Source: Olsenella sp. oral taxon 807
GTDB taxonomy: Bacteria > Actinomycetota > Coriobacteriia > Coriobacteriales > Atopobiaceae
Reading direction: 5' to 3'
DNA length: 64,000 bases
Assembly: GCF_001189515.2 (NCBI RefSeq)
Contig: NZ_CP012069.2
Span: 620,001-684,000, forward strand
Positions within the stretch are counted from its first letter, which is position 1, and each line of letters opens with the position of its first letter. The notes beneath the pieces are model-generated. The model was given only the letters and a program-made list of their open reading frames with translations. It was not told the DNA's origin and ran no database searches. This document shows, piece by piece, positions 41,982 to 50,753 of the stretch. Made by a program: the position numbers and the translations under genes.

Positions 41982-42806
41982 ATGTCGCCAGTCTCGATAG
42001 TACTTATCGTCATCGTCGCGTTTCTCGCAGGCATGGAAGGCATACTCGACGAATGGCAGTTTCACCAACCCCTGGTAGCGTGCACCCTTATCGGCATCGT
42101 CACAGGGCATCCCGTGGAGGGCATCACCCTCGGCGGCTCCCTGCAGATGATAGCCCTCGGCTGGGCAAACGTCGGCGCCGCCGTTGCCCCTGACGCTGCC
42201 CTCGCGTCGATAGCGTCCTCCATCCTGATGGTCCTCGCGCTCGGGAATGGTGGGGCGTCGTCCGAGGCCACCAAGAACGCCATCACCACTTCCATCGCCC
42301 TTGCCGTTCCACTGTCCGTTGCGGGTCTGTTCCTCACGATGATCTGCCGCACCATCGCCACGGGCATCGCCCATGCCATGGACGGTTGTGCAGAGCGAAA
42401 CGACATGGGCGGCATCGAGCGTTGGCAGATCGCCGCGATCGGCTTGCAGGGTCTGCGCATCGCTATACCAGCTGCCGCTCTCTGCGTCATCCCGTCCGAT
42501 GTCGTCAGCAGCACGCTCAGTAAGATGCCCGAGTGGCTCTCGGGCGGCATGGCGGTCGGCGGTGGCATGGTTGCCGCCGTAGGCTATGCCATGGTCATCA
42601 ACATGATGGCGACAAAGGAAACCTGGCCGTTCTTTGCGCTCGGCTTCGTCTTCGCTGCCCTCAAGGAGCTCACGCTCATCGCCCTCGGCGTCATCGGCGT
42701 TTGCCTCGCCCTCATCTATCTTGGCCTCAAGGGGCTCGCTGCGAGTGGCAGTGGCTCCGGTGGTGGCTCTGGGGATCCGCTGGGCGACGTTTTGGACAGC
42801 TACTAG
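41982..42806 (+). CDS. manY: PTS mannose-family EIIC component
   Basis: Membrane channel subunit. 274 residues, strongly hydrophobic, with the family opening FLAGMEGILDEWQFHQPLVACTL (read in parts) and the GGSLQMIALGWANVGAAVAPDAA block. It starts 15 nt after the EIIAB gene with AAGGAGG upstream. The C-terminus is Gly/Ser-rich. Confidence 0.95.
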   Translation: MSPVSIVLIVIVAFLAGMEGILDEWQFHQPLVACTLIGIVTGHPVEGITLGGSLQMIALGWANVGAAVAPDAALASIASSILMVLALGNGGASSEATKNAITTSIALAVPLSVAGLFLTMICRTIATGIAHAMDGCAERNDMGGIERWQIAAIGLQGLRIAIPAAALCVIPSDVVSSTLSKMPEWLSGGMAVGGGMVAAVGYAMVINMMATKETWPFFALGFVFAALKELTLIALGVIGVCLALIYLGLKGLAASGSGSGGGSGDPLGDVLDSY

Positions 42807-42828
42807 GCCGTAAGGGAGTGTGAATACC

Positions 42829-43746
42829 ATGGCAGACAAGATCAAACTATCCAAGAAAGTTCGTAGGGCCGTTTGCAATCGCCACCAGTATCTGCAGGGC
42901 TCCTGGAACTACGAGCGCATGCAGAACGGTGGCTGGTGCTACTCGATGATTCCGGCCATCAAGGCGCTCTATAAGGATCCCGAGGACCAGAAGGCAGCCC
43001 TTAATCGTCACCTCGAGTTCTACAATACGCACCCCTACGTCTCTGCCCCCGTCATCGGCGTCACGCTGGCGATGGAGGAGGAGCGCGCGAACGGGGCATC
43101 GATCGACGATGTGGCCATCCAGGGCGTCAAGGTGGGCATGATGGGTCCTCTTGCCGGTGTCGGCGACCCCGTCTTCTGGTTCACCGTCCGCCCGATCCTC
43201 GGCGCACTTGGCGCGTCCCTCGCGCTTGGCGGCTCCATCATCGGCCCCATCCTGTTTTTCGTGCTCTGGAACATCATCCGCATTGCTTTCCTCTGGTATA
43301 CACAGGAGTTTGGCTACAATGTCGGCACCTCGATCACCAAAGACCTCTCGGGTGGCCTGCTCGGCAAGATCACCGAGGGTGCCTCGATCTTGGGTATGTT
43401 CATCATTGGCGCCCTCGTTGAGCGCTGGGTCTCTATCTCCTTCACGCCTGTTGTCGCGCGGATCCCGCAGCAGGAAGGTGCCTATATCGACTGGGATAAG
43501 CTTCCCTCAGGCGCCGAGGGCATCAAGGAGGCCCTGACCCAATACTCGTCCCTTGGCGCCAACGGCTTGGGTGCCGAGAAGGTCACCACGCTCCAGCAGA
43601 ACCTTGACCAGCTGATCCCCGGCATTGCCGCCGTAGGGCTGACACTGCTCTGCTGCTGGCTGCTCAAGAAGAAGGTCTCCCCGATAGCCATCATCCTCGC
43701 GCTCTTCGCGGTTGGTATCATCGGTCGCGTCCTGCAGTTCATGTAG
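42829..43746 (+). CDS. manZ: PTS mannose-family EIID component
   Basis: Second membrane subunit of the sugar channel. The 305-residue protein contains LQGSWNYERMQNGGW, the central MMGPLAGVGDPVFWFTVRPI signature of EIID and hydrophobic C-terminal spans. ATG 42829 is used here; an in-frame GTG at 42820, close behind AAGGGAG, would add three residues. Last gene of the PTS operon; a convergent hairpin follows. Confidence 0.94.
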   Translation: MADKIKLSKKVRRAVCNRHQYLQGSWNYERMQNGGWCYSMIPAIKALYKDPEDQKAALNRHLEFYNTHPYVSAPVIGVTLAMEEERANGASIDDVAIQGVKVGMMGPLAGVGDPVFWFTVRPILGALGASLALGGSIIGPILFFVLWNIIRIAFLWYTQEFGYNVGTSITKDLSGGLLGKITEGASILGMFIIGALVERWVSISFTPVVARIPQQEGAYIDWDKLPSGAEGIKEALTQYSSLGANGLGAEKVTTLQQNLDQLIPGIAAVGLTLLCCWLLKKKVSPIAIILALFAVGIIGRVLQFM

Positions 43747-43823
43747 GTGTAGGCAACTATCAGTGGGTGTCCGGCAGCTGCGGGTACCCACGTGAGGGTT
43801 GGTCCACAGCGTACGAAGAAGGC

Positions 43824-43850
43824 GGGCGCCTCGCAGTCGGCGAGGCACCC
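43824..43850. terminator. Hairpin between convergent manZ and manA
   Basis: GGGCGCCTCG (43824-43833) and CGAGGCACCC (43841-43850) form a 10-bp stem (one wobble on the reverse strand) in the convergent gap. No U-run on either side, so terminator function is only positional. Confidence 0.35.
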
Positions 43851-43907
43851 ACCTGTGTCTTTCTCTGGGCGTTGTTAAACGCGCGCTTGTCGCCTGCGGC
43901 CGAGTCG

Positions 43908-44903
43908 CTATGCGGCTTGTTCGTTTGCAGGTACGGTCGAGACGATAAGCTGCATGTCGCCCTCCAAGCGAAGCGTCCCGTATCCTGCGGGCACGATGAA
44001 GTGGTCACCCTTCCTCAGCTCGTGATCAGATGCCCTGCCCGTACCCTCGATCACGCTTGCGCAGTAGAAGGTCTTGGGTGAGGAAAGCGTCGCTGTCCCG
44101 GTGGCGCGCACGTGCCATACCGTGTAGCGCGGGCAGCATACGAGCTGCGTGATACCGTTTGTGGTGGGGGCGCTGACCCTGCCGGACGTTATTGGCTTGG
44201 CCCCGAAGTCGATGACATCGAGGCTCTTCTGCAGGTGCAGCTCACGCTTGGTGCCGTCTGCCTGCACGCGGTCGTAGTCGTAGACGCGATAGGTGATATC
44301 AGAGGACTGTTGCGTCTCGAGGACCATCGTGCCGCCCTTGATGGCATGGACGGTGCCGGGAGCTATCTGAAAGAAGTCTCCCGCATGGACGGGAACCTCG
44401 TTCAAAAGCTCGCTCCACCTGCCTTCCTCCACGAGGCGGCCAAACTCCTCGGGTGACTTCGCACGCTGCCCGACCACAATCGTCGCGTTGGGATCCGCGT
44501 GCAGTACGTACCAGCACTCGCACTTGCCGAGGGAGCCCCCCTCATGCTCGGCGGCGTAGGCATCGTCTGGATGCACCTGGATGGAAAGGTCCTTTGCAGC
44601 GTCAAGGAACTTGATGAGCAGCGGGAATCGGTCTCCCTCCGCTGCGCCAAAGAGCTCGTGGTGCTCCGTCCACAGGCTAGAGAGAAGCATCCCCGCGTAC
44701 GCGCCGTCCCTCACGTGGCAGTCTCCGGCAGGATGTGCAGATATGGCCCAGCACTCTCCGATGGGCCCGTCGGGTATGGTGTAGCCAAATTCCGTCTCGA
44801 GCTTGCGCCCTCCCCAGATCTTCTCGTGGAAGACGGGCTCGATACGTATGAGGTCCATTTCGGGACTCAGCGCGCCAGTTCTGCCAAGTGGATTGTCACC
44901 CAT
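43908..44903 (-). CDS. manA: Mannose-6-phosphate isomerase, class I
   Basis: Zn-dependent cupin enzyme converting mannose-6-phosphate, the product of the PTS, into fructose-6-phosphate. Motifs: FHEKIWGGRKLETEFGY, GECWAISAHPAGDC, FPLLIKFLDAAKDLSIQVHPDD (zinc His and Gln), GKCECWYVL and PGTVHAIKGGTMVLETQQSSDITYR. Length 331 aa. ATG 44903 is chosen because AAGGA lies 7 nt upstream. A weak promoter (TTCTCA/TAGGAT, 17 nt apart) is seen at 44954-44982 on the reverse strand. Its position facing the PTS operon fits a shared mannose pathway. Confidence 0.94.
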   Translation of the reverse strand: MGDNPLGRTGALSPEMDLIRIEPVFHEKIWGGRKLETEFGYTIPDGPIGECWAISAHPAGDCHVRDGAYAGMLLSSLWTEHHELFGAAEGDRFPLLIKFLDAAKDLSIQVHPDDAYAAEHEGGSLGKCECWYVLHADPNATIVVGQRAKSPEEFGRLVEEGRWSELLNEVPVHAGDFFQIAPGTVHAIKGGTMVLETQQSSDITYRVYDYDRVQADGTKRELHLQKSLDVIDFGAKPITSGRVSAPTTNGITQLVCCPRYTVWHVRATGTATLSSPKTFYCASVIEGTGRASDHELRKGDHFIVPAGYGTLRLEGDMQLIVSTVPANEQAA

Positions 44904-45073
44904 ATCCAGTCCTTTCTTGTAGCCGTCGCATGTGTAGGGTGTTGCTACTCACTATCCTAGTTACAGGCCATCCGGATGAGAAGCACATCTAGCCAGGAGG
45001 TCCCTTTTCCCGGTCCGAGGTGTCCTGCTCTCACAAGGACTGATGCGCTAGAGACGCCTTGCGGTGCGCCTCA

Positions 45074-45225
45074 CACTGCCACTTGGCAGTGAACGTGCAG
45101 AACGGGAACGTTCAGGGCCGAGTGGCAGTGCGACAGGAACGCTCGAGGTCGAGTGGCAGTGCAGCTTACACTGCCACTCGGTGGTGAACGTGCAGGACGG
45201 GAACGTTCAGGATCAAGTGGCAGTG
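45074..45225. repeat. Two 57-bp palindromic units (CACTGCC family)
   Basis: 45074-45130 and 45169-45225 are 57-bp copies starting CACTGCCACT and ending AGTGGCAGTG, with a shared interior (GAACGTGCAG-GACGGGAACGTTCAGG-like). The start-to-start distance is 95 bp and the 38-bp spacer carries another AGTGGCAGTG end. The geometry (about 60-bp units, about 95-bp period) repeats that of the unrelated AGTGTACAC units elsewhere in the window. Confidence 0.75.
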
Positions 45226-45299
45226 TGGGCTGGGATGACCTGCTTTGTGCGTTTGAGAAGTCAACAGGCGCTGAGTGTGCCTCGGGTGGGTGTCTCCAT

Positions 45300-46075
45300 T
45301 CCTCACGAAAAGGCGCACCCCATGTGATCGCACCTCGAGAGGGGTGTCGCAAAGTGCGCTTTTTGGTAACACCACGGTTGCAGAATGCGGTTTTCCGTGA
45401 GACGCAGGTTGCAGAATGCGCTTTTCCGTGAGGAGACGCCGCGTTTGCCCAGGTGAGGAAAAGCGCATTTTACGGAAAAGCGCATTCTGTGCATGGACCC
45501 TCACGGAAAAGCGCATTCTGCGGTCGCGTCGTGACGGAAAAGCGCATTCTGGAGCCCACCGGTTGGGCAGAGTGCGCCTTTCCGTGAGGCCAGACTCCGA
45601 ACCGAGATCTGCGGGCCCCCGCGCAACCCGCCCCGCAGGCTGGCGGGGGGTTGCTCGAGCGCATCTGCCCAGTTGAGCCATTCTCCATAGTGCCCCGCAG
45701 CCTGGCGGGGGGTTGCCCCACACCTCCCGGGCACCGCGACGTCACGGAAAGGCGCAGTCTGCGCGATCTGGGGATCACAGAGTGCACTTTTCCGTGAGAC
45801 GATCAGACCAGAGTGCGCCTTTTGGTGAGAAGCTTGGGCAGAATGCGCTTTTCCGTGAGGACGACACCCCCGGAATGCGCTTTTCCGTGAGGGTGACACT
45901 CCCAGACTGCGGTTTTCCGTGAGCTATCGGCCCAGAGTGCGCTTTTCCGTGAGGTGGAGGTAACAGAGTGCGCTTTTCCGTGAGGGGACGCCACGTTTGC
46001 GCAGGTGAGGAAAAGCGCACTCTACGGAAAGACGCATTCTGCGTACGGACCCTCACGGAAAACCGCATTCTGTGC
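45300..46075. repeat. Array of ~20 copies of a 20-bp repeat (AGAATGCGCTTTTCCGTGAG)
   Basis: About 20 copies, including variants, occur in both orientations. Between 45840 and 45985 five direct copies start at 45840, 45872, 45904, 45934 and 45965, a period of 30-32 bp. A 99-bp block holding three copies is itself duplicated (45421-45519 and 45973-46071). A GC-rich element CCCCGCAG-CTGGCGGGGGGTTGC appears twice at 45631-45654 and 45693-45716. No protein-like frame. It lies between the divergent manA and DUF956 genes. Confidence 0.85.
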
Positions 46076-46525
46076 CGGCGAATGCTCTCTCCGCCGGCCG
46101 AGCCATGTGGCCGCTCGCGAGACGCTCGCAGCTTGGCATCCATCTCTGTGGGACGATGGAAATATCGGGAGGGTAGCTGTGAAAGGGATCCCCATGGCAG
46201 CGGGCAGGTAGGGTAGTTCCTGGGGATGTTGTCTAGCGGGACGGGTGGTCTTGGGGGGCCAGAGCATAGCCAAGGTCTCCCAAACGGTCAAGACGGGAGT
46301 TTTCAGTCGAGTTTTCAGTTCTCCCGCAACGATCGACAAGAGGAGTCCGGACAGGCTGTTGGCCTGTGTCTTTGTTTTGCGTGTTCCTAAGCTAGCCTGG
46401 GTGCTGTCCTCTTCCCATAGCGCGACTCCCGTGGTTTTGGCGGTAGCCGCGCACGCGTGGACTGGTGGCTTATGTTGTGCTGAGGGTTACATGCTTGTGT
46501 CCATCTGAGGAGGAGTGCTAAGGCT
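46076..46525. other. Leader of the DUF956 gene
   Basis: 450 bp without a credible gene. GAGTTTTCAGT occurs twice in tandem near 46297-46320, inside a GGGAG...CTCCC dyad. No confident promoter seen. Confidence 0.35.
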
Positions 46526-46981
46526 ATGGCCCTGTTTCACATCGGGTCCGACAAGCGTCAGGGCATGCACAGCAGGCGCAAGGATGTGCAACCTCTCAAC
46601 GCATCTGTCGACCTCCAGATTAAATCGACCTCGTTTCTTGGGATTGCCTCATACGGCGTCCTTACGATCGGAAATGCAGGTATTGAGTATCGAAATGATA
46701 CCAACAAGAGTGATTTTATACAGATTCCCTGGGGTGAGGTGGATCACGTCTCTGCGCCCGTTATGTTTGGGGGACGCTATCTGCCGCGCTTCACGGTCAC
46801 GACGAGGCACGATGGTGAATTCTCCTTCTCGACGCGCGATAACAAGAGGACACTGAGGGCGATGAGGCCCTACGTTGGAGAGGACTCCCTCGTACGGGCT
46901 CACAGCCTGACTGCATCCATAGCAAAATACCTAAAAGGACTGCTGGGCAATCGGTTTGGGTCCTCAAGTCGTGGATCGTGA
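46526..46981 (+). CDS. DUF956 family protein (mannose-PTS accessory, ManO-like)
   Basis: 151-residue cytoplasmic protein of the DUF956 family, which is almost always found in mannose-type PTS operons of Gram-positives and is thought to modulate them. Typical text: SVDLQIKSTSFLGIASYGVLTIGNAGIEYRN, IPWGEVDHVSAPVMFGGRYLPRFTV and EFSFSTRDNKRTLRAMRPY (each read in parts). GAGGAGGAG precedes the ATG. Here it sits 2.8 kb from the PTS genes, separated by manA and the repeat array, so it has its own transcription unit. Confidence 0.88.
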   Translation: MALFHIGSDKRQGMHSRRKDVQPLNASVDLQIKSTSFLGIASYGVLTIGNAGIEYRNDTNKSDFIQIPWGEVDHVSAPVMFGGRYLPRFTVTTRHDGEFSFSTRDNKRTLRAMRPYVGEDSLVRAHSLTASIAKYLKGLLGNRFGSSSRGS

Positions 46982-47208
46982 GGCGGTTGGGCGATAGCTG
47001 TGGCATAGGCTTGGGAGATGGGGAGAGGCGCAAAGCTTCCTTACGAACGTGGCCGTCCATCCACCCTTCAAGGGACTGGCCAAGGGGAGGTGCCCACGCG
47101 CCTCTCGGCATTGGTCCACCCACTCTTTAGGGGGCTGGCGCTACCGTTCGAATTCAACAAATACACAGGTAAAGATGCAATTTATAGAAATGCTTCTCTC
47201 GCGACAAA

Positions 47209-47240
47209 TTGCCATGACCCATGGCATCTTTTGATATACT
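47209..47240 (+). promoter_or_regulatory. CoA-transferase promoter with 7-3-7 palindromic operator
   Basis: TTGCCA (47209-47214) serves as -35 and GATATA/TATACT (47233-47240) as -10, 18-20 nt apart. TGCCATG-ACC-CATGGCA (47210-47226), a perfect palindrome, overlaps the -35 and fills the spacer, so a bound protein would block polymerase. The rest of the gap 46982-47208 holds no gene. Confidence 0.6.
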
Positions 47241-47274
47241 TTTATTACAATACGAGAGGGGAGCGTGGTTTCAG

Positions 47275-48621
47275 GTGGACTTTAGCGAGATCTATCAATC
47301 TAAACTCACTACAGCTGAAAAGGCTGCCGAGGTCGTGAAGAGTGGCGATTGGGTTGACTGTGGTTGGAGTCCGCTCACGCCCGTGGAGTTTGACGCGGCC
47401 CTTGCGAAGCGTCTTGTGGACCTGCATGACGTCAACTTTAGGGGTGGCATACTCCTTCGTGAGCCCGAGCTGTTCAAGATCGAGCATCCCGAGGAGCACA
47501 TGAGCTGGAACAGCTGGCACATGGGCGGCATCGAGCGGCGAGCCTGTCAGCAGGGGTTTGGTTTCTATTCTCCCATCCGTTACTCGGAACTCCCGCGCTA
47601 TTACCGCGACGGCACGGCGAAGGTCAATGTGGCGTGTATGCAGGTGTCCCCGATGGACGAGGCAGGCAATTTTGGCTTTGGCCTGTGCTCGAGCCACCTC
47701 ATGGCCGCGTGTGACGTGGCGGATGTCATCATCGTTGAGGTCAACGAGCGCGTTCCCCGCTGCTTTGGGGGTCCTGAGTCACACATCAGCGTTACCCGTG
47801 TAGACATGATCATCGAGGGCAAGAACCCACCGATGAGCACCCTTGGTAGCGGGGGTGCGCCCACCGAGGTCGACGAGGCTGTCACCAAGCTTGTCGTTCC
47901 GATGATCCCGGATGGCGCGTGCCTGCAGCTTGGTATTGGCTCCATGCCCACCACCATCGGTACGGGCATCGCCCAGAGCGATCTCACCAACCTTGGCGTG
48001 CATACCGAGATGTACGTCGACTCCTTTGTTGACCTCGCCATGGCGGGCAAGATCACGGGGAACCGCAAGGCCATTGACCGTGGCAAGCAGGTCTACTCCT
48101 TTGCCGTGGGCAGCAAAAAGCTCTATGACTACTTGGACAATAACCCCGAGTGTGTGTCGGCTCCGGTCAATTACGTCAACGACGCACACACGATCTCGCA
48201 GCTGGACAACTTCATCTCCATCAACAACGCGGTCGACATCGATCTCTTTGGCCAGGTAAACGCCGAGAGTGCGGGGACGAAGGCAATCAGCGGTGCTGGT
48301 GGCCAGCTCGACTTCGTCCTTGGGGCCTACCTCTCCCATGGAGGGAAGAGCTTCATCTGCATGAGTTCTACCTTCACGAATCGTAAGACCGGCGAGGTGT
48401 TAAGCCGCATCCGCCCAACGCTCGCAAACGGCTCTATCGTTACCGACACGCGTTCCAATACGATGTACGTGGTCACGGAGTATGGCGTGATCAACCTCAA
48501 GGGCCTCGCCGCGTGGCAGCGCGCGGAGGCGCTTATTGGCATCGCACACCCTGACTTCAGGGATGACCTCATCAAGGAGGCCCAAAAGATGCACATCTGG
48601 CGCAGGTCAAACAGGATCTGA
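47275..48621 (+). CDS. Butyryl-CoA:acetate CoA-transferase (But/Cat family)
   Basis: Transfers CoA from butyryl-CoA to acetate, releasing butyrate. Class I CoA-transferase of 448 aa. The start is placed at GTG 47275 (VDFSEIYQ aligns with the family's MDFREIY-type N-terminus); the earlier ATG at 47221 lies within the operator. The text is very close to known But proteins: [50 protein letters not shown] with the likely catalytic E245, and [29 protein letters not shown] lies 11 nt upstream. First gene of the butyrate run. A 4-hydroxybutyrate or propionate CoA-transferase is the alternative. Confidence 0.88.
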   Translation: MDFSEIYQSKLTTAEKAAEVVKSGDWVDCGWSPLTPVEFDAALAKRLVDLHDVNFRGGILLREPELFKIEHPEEHMSWNSWHMGGIERRACQQGFGFYSPIRYSELPRYYRDGTAKVNVACMQVSPMDEAGNFGFGLCSSHLMAACDVADVIIVEVNERVPRCFGGPESHISVTRVDMIIEGKNPPMSTLGSGGAPTEVDEAVTKLVVPMIPDGACLQLGIGSMPTTIGTGIAQSDLTNLGVHTEMYVDSFVDLAMAGKITGNRKAIDRGKQVYSFAVGSKKLYDYLDNNPECVSAPVNYVNDAHTISQLDNFISINNAVDIDLFGQVNAESAGTKAISGAGGQLDFVLGAYLSHGGKSFICMSSTFTNRKTGEVLSRIRPTLANGSIVTDTRSNTMYVVTEYGVINLKGLAAWQRAEALIGIAHPDFRDDLIKEAQKMHIWRRSNRI

Positions 48622-48692
48622 GCTGATGGTTAGGCAAGGCAGCACGTTAGGTACAGGCAAGGTAGTGGATGACTATCAAGGAGGTTGGCTAC

Positions 48693-49883
48693 ATGAGTGA
48701 GAGAGTCGTTATCGCAAGCGCATGTCGTACCGCCATCGGAAAGTTTGGCGGTTCTCTGTCCACAGTCTCTGCGCGTACGCTCGGCGCGACGGTCATCAAG
48801 GAGGCCTTGAACCGTGCGAAGGTCAAGCCCGAGGACGTCGATCACGTCTACCTGGGCTGTGTCCTTCAGGCGGGGCAGGGCCAGAACGTCGCCCGCCAGG
48901 CATCGCTCGACGCGGGCCTTCCAATCGAGTGCCCTGCCGTCACGATCAACGTCGTCTGCGGCTCCGGTCTCTATTCGGTTAACGCCGCCGCACAGATGAT
49001 CAAGGCCGGCGATGCCGACATCGTCGTTGCAGGCGGTACCGAGAACATGGACATGGCGCCCTTTGCCCTGCAGAAGGGTCGCTACGGCTATCGCATGGGT
49101 TACCCAATGGGCAAGTCCGAGCTCGTAGACACCATGGTGAACGATGGCCTTTGGGACGCCTTCAACAACTACCACATGGGCATTACGGCAGAGAACGTCG
49201 CCGCGCAGTGGGGTCTTAGCCGCGAGCAGCTCGACGAGTTTGCCGCCACATCTCAGAACCGCGCCTGCAAGGCCATAGCCGACGGTGCCTTCAAGGACGA
49301 GATCGTTCCTGTCACCGTCAAGCAGCGCAAGAAGGAGATCGTCTTTGACACGGATGAGGGTCCGCGTGAGGGATCGACGGTTGAGACGCTCGCGAAGCTT
49401 CGTCCCGCCTTCAAGCCCGACGGCATCGTGACCGCCGGTAACTCCTCCGCCATCAACGACGGAGCTGCCGCCCTCGTCGTCATGAGCGAGAAGAAGGCCC
49501 AGGAGCTTGGCATCACGCCGTTGGCGACCATCGTCTCCGGTGAGCTCGCGGGCGTTGACCCCTCGATCATGGGCACCGGTCCTGTCCCCTCGAGCAAGAA
49601 GGCACTTGCCAAGGCAGGCCTCTCCATCAATGACATCGATCTTGTCGAGGCCAACGAGGCCTTTGCTGCCCAGTCGCTCGCCGTTGTCCGTGACCTTGGT
49701 CTCGATCTTGCAAAGACCAATGTCAACGGTGGCGCGATCGCGCTCGGGCATCCCGTGGGTGCCTCGGGTGCCCGCATCCTCACGACCCTGCTCTATGCGA
49801 TGAAGCATCGTGGCGCCCACAAGGGCCTCGCCACGCTCTGCATCGGTGGCGGCATGGGTTGTGCCACCGTCGTCGAGATGTAG
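48693..49883 (+). CDS. thl: Acetyl-CoA acetyltransferase (thiolase)
   Basis: Condenses two acetyl-CoA to acetoacetyl-CoA, the first step to butyryl-CoA. AAGGAGG precedes the ATG at 48693; 396 aa is standard. Catalytic residues: C89 in [12 protein letters not shown], the His in [17 protein letters not shown] and C383 in CIGGGMGCA. It lies 71 nt downstream of the CoA-transferase and 9 nt upstream of the crotonase gene, in the order of the pathway. Confidence 0.95.
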   Translation: MSERVVIASACRTAIGKFGGSLSTVSARTLGATVIKEALNRAKVKPEDVDHVYLGCVLQAGQGQNVARQASLDAGLPIECPAVTINVVCGSGLYSVNAAAQMIKAGDADIVVAGGTENMDMAPFALQKGRYGYRMGYPMGKSELVDTMVNDGLWDAFNNYHMGITAENVAAQWGLSREQLDEFAATSQNRACKAIADGAFKDEIVPVTVKQRKKEIVFDTDEGPREGSTVETLAKLRPAFKPDGIVTAGNSSAINDGAAALVVMSEKKAQELGITPLATIVSGELAGVDPSIMGTGPVPSSKKALAKAGLSINDIDLVEANEAFAAQSLAVVRDLGLDLAKTNVNGGAIALGHPVGASGARILTTLLYAMKHRGAHKGLATLCIGGGMGCATVVEM

Positions 49884-49892
49884 GGAGGGACC

Positions 49893-50678
49893 GTGAGCTT
49901 CGTTAGCTGTGAGGTACAAGACAGGGTGGCGGTTCTGACCATAGACCGTCCCAAGGCCCTGAACGCCCTCAACCCCGAGGTCCTCAACGATCTGAGGCTT
50001 GCCTTCGAGGGTATCGACCAAGACGTCGTGCGTTGTGTCATCCTGACGGGGGCCGGTGACAAGAGCTTCGTGGCTGGCGCCGACATCGCCTCGATGTCCA
50101 CGATGACCAAGGCGGAGGGCGAGGCCTTCGGGAGGCTGGGCAATGACGTCTTTTTGATGGTCGAGAACTTTCCGCTGCCGGTGATAGCCGCTGTGAACGG
50201 ATTTGCGCTCGGTGGCGGCAACGAGTTGGCCATGAGCTGCGATATACGCCTTGCCTCCGAGAACGCTCTCTTCGGCCAGCCTGAGGTTGGTCTTGGCATT
50301 ACTCCGGGCTTCGGCGGTACGCAGCGGCTCGCCCGTGTGGTGGGCGTCGGGATGGCCAAGCAGCTCGTCTACTCCGCCACGAACATCAAGGCAAGCGAGG
50401 CGCTGCGCATTGGCCTCGTGAATGCCGTCTATGCCCCTGACCAGCTCATGGATGCGGCACGCAAGCTCGCAGGCAAGATAGCCTCGAATGCGCCCATTGC
50501 TGTTCGCAACTGCAAGCGGGCCATCAACGAGGGCATAGAGCTTCCCATCGCGGAGGCGGTCCAGGTGGAGGAGAGGCTCTTTGGCGCCTGCTTCGAGACC
50601 CACGATCAGGTGGAGGGGATGTCCTGCTTCCTGAGTCGTGAGAAACCAAAGCCCAAGGCGGTGTTTACGAACAACTAG
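49893..50678 (+). CDS. crt: 3-Hydroxybutyryl-CoA dehydratase (crotonase)
   Basis: Dehydrates 3-hydroxybutyryl-CoA to crotonyl-CoA. The 261-residue crotonase-fold protein starts at GTG 49893 after GGGAGGG. It has the oxyanion-hole loops SFVAGADIASM and NGFALGGGNELAMSCD and the two acid/base glutamates (GGGNE and GQPEVGLGITPGFGG). A hairpin lies between it and hbd. Position in the butyrate run makes short-chain specificity likely. Confidence 0.93.
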   Translation: MSFVSCEVQDRVAVLTIDRPKALNALNPEVLNDLRLAFEGIDQDVVRCVILTGAGDKSFVAGADIASMSTMTKAEGEAFGRLGNDVFLMVENFPLPVIAAVNGFALGGGNELAMSCDIRLASENALFGQPEVGLGITPGFGGTQRLARVVGVGMAKQLVYSATNIKASEALRIGLVNAVYAPDQLMDAARKLAGKIASNAPIAVRNCKRAINEGIELPIAEAVQVEERLFGACFETHDQVEGMSCFLSREKPKPKAVFTNN

Positions 50679-50701
50679 CTACTCTACGCCAAGAGACATG
50701 A

Positions 50702-50728
50702 CCCGACCGACAGGTGTTGTCGGCCGGG
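50702..50728 (+). other. Intercistronic hairpin crt-hbd
   Basis: CCCG-A-CCGACA pairs with TGTCGG-C-CGGG around GGTGT; there is no U-run. It may act as an RNA processing or stability element between crt and hbd. Confidence 0.45.
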
Positions 50729-50753
50729 CCATATGAAAAGAAGGAGGTTTGAC

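Noticed and set aside
45840-45985. Regular 20-bp repeats resembling a CRISPR array
   Set aside because: Spacers are only 10-13 bp, repeats are degenerate and occur in both orientations nearby, and no cas gene is present.
47221-47274. ATG at 47221 as the CoA-transferase start
   Set aside because: It lies within the palindromic operator and upstream of the -10 box; the family N-terminus begins at the GTG at 47275.
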